DNA of 17,656 nucleotides, from positions 1-17,656 of the forward strand of contig JBBRCE010000080.1 of NCBI GenBank assembly GCA_038205115.1, read 5' to 3'. Positions 14,418-17,656 of this stretch are shown here, in pieces. Within the stretch, counting starts at the first letter, position 1; every line of letters begins with the position of its first letter. The notes under the pieces were generated by a model. It was not told the DNA's origin, did not search any database, and saw only the letters and a program-made list of their open reading frames with translations. A program made the translations under genes and the position numbers. Source of the DNA: JBBRCE01 sp038205115 (GTDB lineage: Bacteria; Planctomycetota; Planctomycetia; Pirellulales; JBBRCE01).

Positions 14418-17075
14418 TTAGGCGGTGGCCAGAACGGATTTCAAACGCGTGCGGATGGCCGTGATCAGCGACTCGCGATCGAGCTTGATGTGGTATTCGT
14501 CCACGCCGGCGGTGCGGGCGCGATGCTGGTCTTCTTCGCTGGCGAGCGAACTGACCGCAAACACCGGCAGGTGCGATACCGACGGATGTTGGCGAATCCG
14601 GCGAATCAATTCGAAGCCGTTCACATGCGGCATTTCCAGATCCGTCACGACCATGTCAAAATGTTGCTTGGGATCCTGCAAGGTCTTCCACGCCTCGGCG
14701 CCGTCGGGACAAGCCACCACCTCGTAGCCGCCGGCTTCGATCGCTTCGGTCATGCGGGCGCGGAAGAAGTCCGAATCTTCCGCCAGCAGAATCCGGGCTT
14801 CGCTCGCGCCGCCGGACTGCAGCGCGTCGATGTTTTGCAGACAATCCGGATGCGCGAGCTTGGTGATTTCGTACAGGTCCAACAGTCGCGTGGTTTTGTC
14901 GCCGATGACCATCGAACCCAGCACGCCGGGCTGGCGAAACAGTTTGCCATCGATGGCGGCCGTCGTGGTGTGAATGTCGATTAGTTCGCGGATCAGCAGA
15001 CCCACCTCGCGACCGCCCATCACAAACACCACGACATGCATCCATGCGGATTCCGGCATCGGTTGGGCGTCAATGTATTGATCCAGCACCAGCAGCGGCA
15101 GCACGCCGCCGCGATAGCGCAGTGCTTTTCGACCGCCAATCTGATCGATCTGATTTGCGCGCACGCGCTCGAGCCGCGCGACCAGTTGCAGCGGAATGGC
15201 GAACTGCTCGGAGGGGTCGTTCTGAAACAAAATCAGTTGATGCGTATCGGTGTTCACGGTTGCCGAAGCATCTGCTGCCGCACCGCGGCCGTCGTCTTCC
15301 GGCGAACGCATGCCTGTGAACGCGGCAATACCGGCCGAGTCGAGAATCAGCGCGGCTTGACCGTCGCCGAGAATCGTGGCGCCGGACAGCAACGTGCAGT
15401 TGCGCATATGCCGACCGAGCGGCCGCACGACGATTTCCTCGGGATCGTGCAAGCCATCGACAACCAGCCCAAAGCGGACCGGCCCTGCGTCGACCACCAC
15501 AATGTTGTGAGCGGAGGCTTTGTCGTGCTCGTCGTGAGCCGCGCCAATGCCGAGCACGGTTTTGAGCCGTACCAGCGGCAGCAGTGTGCCCCGAAGGCGC
15601 AGCACTTCCGCGCTTTTGAGTCGCTGAATTTTCGTTGCGACTTCGCTGCGTTTGACGCGTACCAGTTCGGAAATACTCGATTGCGGAATGGCGTAGCGAT
15701 TGCCGGCCGTGTGAACAATTAGCGACGGAATGATGGCCAGCGTGAGCGGCAGCCGCACGTGAACCGTCGTGCCGCGGCCGACTTCCGTTTCGACCCAGAC
15801 GCTACCGCCAACGCGTTCGATGTTGGTTTTGACCACGTCCATGCCGACACCGCGACCACTGACGTCGGTCAGTTTTTCGGCCGTGGAAAATCCGGGACGG
15901 AAGATCAAATTGAGCGAATCGCGTTCGTTCATGGCGCGGGCTTGCTCGGCCGAGATCAGGCCTTTGCTAACTGCTTTTTGCCGCAGATTGTCCGCGTCGA
16001 TCCCACGGCCATCGTCCGAAATCGTAATGTTGACTTTGCCTGACTGATGAAACGCTGTCATCACCACAAGCGCCTTGATCGGCTTATTGGCGGTACGGCG
16101 TTGTTCGGGCATCTCGATGCCGTGGTCCACCGAATTGCGAATCAGGTGCGTCAATGGATCGCCGATGGCTTCGATGATGGATTTATCGAGTTCGACTTCG
16201 CCGCCTTCGATTTTGAGCTCACACTGCTTTCCCAATTGGCTGCTGAGGTCGCGGACCACGCGCGGAAAGCGATTGAAAATGGTGCCGACGACTTGCATCC
16301 GCGCCCGCATCACGGTCTCGTGCAGATCGCTGGTCACCTGATTAACGCGGGCAGAAACGGCATCGAGCTTTGCATACTCTTTGGAATTCAGCGTTTGCAG
16401 CAATTGGTTTCTTGAGAGCACCAATTCGCCGGCTAACGTCATCAACCGATCCAGCACGCCAATTCCAACGCGGATGCTGTTATCGGCCGGCGCTGCGTTT
16501 GAGGTTGCGCCTTCGGACGCGGCGGGGCGCGGGGCGGTGGTAGTACTGGCAGGCTGTGGAGCCGCAAAGGATCGGGCCGGCGCGGCAACGTCTGTTGCCG
16601 GGACGAGCAACGATTGGGGATCTGTTGGCATCGGCGCTGCGATGTCGGTGGCGCGCGGCGCATGCTGGGTTACCGGCGACTCTGCAGCGATCAAACCGGC
16701 GACGATCAACTCCAGCGCTTCGAGGTGGTCGGCGATTTCGGCCTGGTTGGAGTTGTCGATATCGTCGATCATGTTCCGCAGCTTGTCGGCCGCTTTGAGC
16801 AGGATGTCGATGATCGGCGAGGTTGGCACGAGTTGCCCCATGCGCACCAAATTCAGCACGCTCTCCAGTTCGTGAGCCAGTTTGCCCAGCGTCACAAAGC
16901 CCATGAAGCCGGCCGCGCCCTTGATGGAGTGGATGGCGCGAAAAACTTCGTTCACCAATTTCGGATCGGCGTTGGCGCCGCCAGCTTCGATATCGAGTAA
17001 TTGACTTTCGATATCGGCCAGGTGTTCGCGTGATTCGTTCACGAACTCGCCAATCAGTTCACGATCTTCAAACAT
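14418..17075 (-). CDS. cheA: Hybrid CheA histidine kinase with two CheW-like domains and a C-terminal receiver
   Basis: Chemotaxis histidine kinase of 885 residues, counting from the ATG with AGGAGG six bases upstream; an open frame runs 77 codons further but is unlike CheA. Domains in order: Hpt/P1 (about 1-105) with phospho-acceptor His49 (AIHSIKGAAGFMGF); a Pro/Ala/Thr-rich linker (about 134-200) where P2 would normally lie; dimerisation P3 (about 202-262); and the ATP-binding P4 with N-box (HLIRNSVDHGIE, 310-321), G1 (DDGRGID) and G2 (GRGVGMD). P5/CheW-like follows (about 444-585), then a second CheW-like domain (about 610-745, with RYRGGVLPLLVLD), then a receiver (about 760-880) with Glu766-Asp767, Asp812 and Lys864. 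All catalytic residues are present. The fused receiver could be a phosphate sink, a feedback element or the output itself. It is the first gene of the che operon. Confidence 0.97.
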   Translation of the reverse strand: MFEDRELIGEFVNESREHLADIESQLLDIEAGGANADPKLVNEVFRAIHSIKGAAGFMGFVTLGKLAHELESVLNLVRMGQLVPTSPIIDILLKAADKLRNMIDDIDNSNQAEIADHLEALELIVAGLIAAESPVTQHAPRATDIAAPMPTDPQSLLVPATDVAAPARSFAAPQPASTTTAPRPAASEGATSNAAPADNSIRVGIGVLDRLMTLAGELVLSRNQLLQTLNSKEYAKLDAVSARVNQVTSDLHETVMRARMQVVGTIFNRFPRVVRDLSSQLGKQCELKIEGGEVELDKSIIEAIGDPLTHLIRNSVDHGIEMPEQRRTANKPIKALVVMTAFHQSGKVNITISDDGRGIDADNLRQKAVSKGLISAEQARAMNERDSLNLIFRPGFSTAEKLTDVSGRGVGMDVVKTNIERVGGSVWVETEVGRGTTVHVRLPLTLAIIPSLIVHTAGNRYAIPQSSISELVRVKRSEVATKIQRLKSAEVLRLRGTLLPLVRLKTVLGIGAAHDEHDKASAHNIVVVDAGPVRFGLVVDGLHDPEEIVVRPLGRHMRNCTLLSGATILGDGQAALILDSAGIAAFTGMRSPEDDGRGAAADASATVNTDTHQLILFQNDPSEQFAIPLQLVARLERVRANQIDQIGGRKALRYRGGVLPLLVLDQYIDAQPMPESAWMHVVVFVMGGREVGLLIRELIDIHTTTAAIDGKLFRQPGVLGSMVIGDKTTRLLDLYEITKLAHPDCLQNIDALQSGGASEARILLAEDSDFFRARMTEAIEAGGYEVVACPDGAEAWKTLQDPKQHFDMVVTDLEMPHVNGFELIRRIRQHPSVSHLPVFAVSSLASEEDQHRARTAGVDEYHIKLDRESLITAIRTRLKSVLATA

Positions 17076-17081
17076 GATTGG

Positions 17082-17087
17082 CCTCCT
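17082..17087 (-). promoter_or_regulatory. Ribosome binding site fixing the cheA start
   Basis: Perfect AGGAGG on the minus strand, six bases before the ATG at 17075. It lies inside the longer open frame and decides the start in favour of MFEDRELIGEFV, the normal beginning of an Hpt domain. Confidence 0.88.
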
Positions 17088-17506
17088 GAACGCAGTTCTG
17101 ACGTGAGGTCGGCGGCCCTTCGTGGGCTGTGCTCCAAAAAAATGATCCGGCTGCACTAACACTACGCCGCAAAACCTCGGTTCGCCAGGAATTCGATTCT
17201 GCGCACCAACCGCGGACGTTGCCTCGGCAGCGCTGCGATGGGCAGGCGTACCGGTGGCAACGAATAATCCGCATGTGCCGAGCAATTTGCTCAATTTTGC
17301 GGCCAAACGCCAAGCAAAAATGGACTTCGTGCCGAAATCTTAGAAGGTAGCGTGCGAGTGCTGCCGAACTCCAGTAAACCGGCACGCTGAAACACGACCG
17401 GCGCTGCGCACAATCGTCGCGCGGCTGAAATCGGCGGGCGCTACGACAATCGATTTTGCCCGCAAGTTGTGACGGCCGCTGTCATCCGCCGGTACGTTTC
17501 CGGTAC
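17088..17506. other. Upstream region of the che operon
   Basis: About 420 bases with no convincing gene; the promoter for cheA should be here. An open minus-strand frame extends from cheA to 17306, but its residues are not CheA-like. I found no clear -35/-10 pair. A perfect short palindrome at 17280-17292 is the only symmetrical site noticed. Two copies of CCGGTACG (17489-17496 and 17500-17507) run directly into the tandem repeat array. Confidence 0.45.
17280..17292. promoter_or_regulatory. Candidate operator: 13-bp palindrome upstream of cheA
   Basis: GAGCAATTTGCTC is a perfect palindrome with six-base arms around one central base, about 205 bases before the cheA start. Its size suits a dimeric regulator. 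No second copy was noticed in the region, and short palindromes also arise by chance, so this is only a candidate. Confidence 0.25.
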
Positions 17507-17610
17507 GCGTAGTGCCGTAGCGTAGTGCCGTAGCGTAGTGCCGTAGCGAAGTGCCGTAGCGAAGTGCCGTAGCGAAGTCACCGAGCGAAGTCACCGAGCG
17601 AAGTCACCGA
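17507..17610. repeat. Tandem array of eight 13-bp repeats
   Basis: Eight head-to-tail 13-base units without gaps. Three are GCGTAGTGCCGTA (17507-17545), then two are GCGAAGTGCCGTA (17546-17571), then three are GCGAAGTCACCGA (17572-17610). The variants lie in blocks: one base changes first, then four more (TGCCGTA to TCACCGA), as expected if units duplicated locally after mutating. The unit length is not a multiple of three, so this is unlikely to encode a repeated peptide in one frame. There are no spacers, so it is not a CRISPR array. It is a minisatellite-like element about 430 bases upstream of cheA; whether it binds a protein or is simply slippage-derived is unknown. Confidence 0.92.
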
Positions 17611-17656
17611 CCGGACCGCGACAATTAGCCGGGCGGCGTGGCGTCGCCGTGATCGG

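Noticed and set aside
17076..17306. 77-codon N-terminal extension of CheA
   Set aside because: The residues do not resemble CheA, and a perfect AGGAGG sits six bases before the inner ATG.
17340..17594. 84-codon minus-strand frame through the 13-bp repeats
   Set aside because: The peptide simply reflects a 13-base unit read in rotating frames; the rest has no recognisable features.
17507..17610. Possible CRISPR array
   Set aside because: Units are only 13 bases and directly adjacent with no spacers, and no cas gene is present.

Overview
The window looks like chromosomal DNA from a planctomycete (probably Pirellulales-like). This is an inference from three things: a very large secreted protein made of autotransporter-associated (PATR) beta-strand repeats with the planctomycete-style mature start TYFWDVDG; moderately high GC with long intergenic spacers; and the chemotaxis gene set and CheA architecture. 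No rRNA, tRNA, insertion sequence or CRISPR array was seen.

Layout. (1) Bases 95-4328, minus strand: one giant PATR-repeat gene with a signal peptide, broken by a frameshift near 800-810, so it reads as a 1192-residue piece plus an out-of-frame C-terminal piece. (2) Bases 4329-4976: a 648-bp spacer with one good inverted repeat and no convincing gene. (3) Bases 4977-8061, minus strand: a tight three-gene operon in transcription order, a DUF2892-SRPBCC membrane/lipid-binding-type protein, a zinc alcohol/formaldehyde-type dehydrogenase, and a short-chain dehydrogenase. (4) Bases 8226-9623, plus strand: an MFS exporter, divergent from that operon and ending two bases from the stop of cheR. (5) Bases 9626-17075, minus strand: a complete chemosensory operon cheA-cheW-mcp-cheB-cheR. 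(6) Bases 17076-17656: a long spacer upstream of cheA with a small palindrome and eight 13-bp tandem repeats.

How the genes work together. The five che genes are enough for one self-contained signalling array. The transmembrane receptor senses a periplasmic ligand, CheW couples it to CheA, and CheR and CheB methylate and demethylate it. CheA lacks a recognisable P2 domain, carries two CheW-like domains and ends in its own receiver domain. No separate cheY, cheD, cheZ or flagellar gene is present, so the output may pass through the fused receiver or a distant CheY. The oxidoreductase operon looks like a stress or envelope-maintenance module; its substrates cannot be read from the sequence.

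Start codons were moved inward from the longest open frame for cheA, cheR and the SRPBCC gene, because each inner start has a strong Shine-Dalgarno sequence and matches the family's usual N-terminus. I saw no wholly new system. The most unusual items are the frameshifted PATR gene, the CheA architecture and the ordered 13-bp repeat array.
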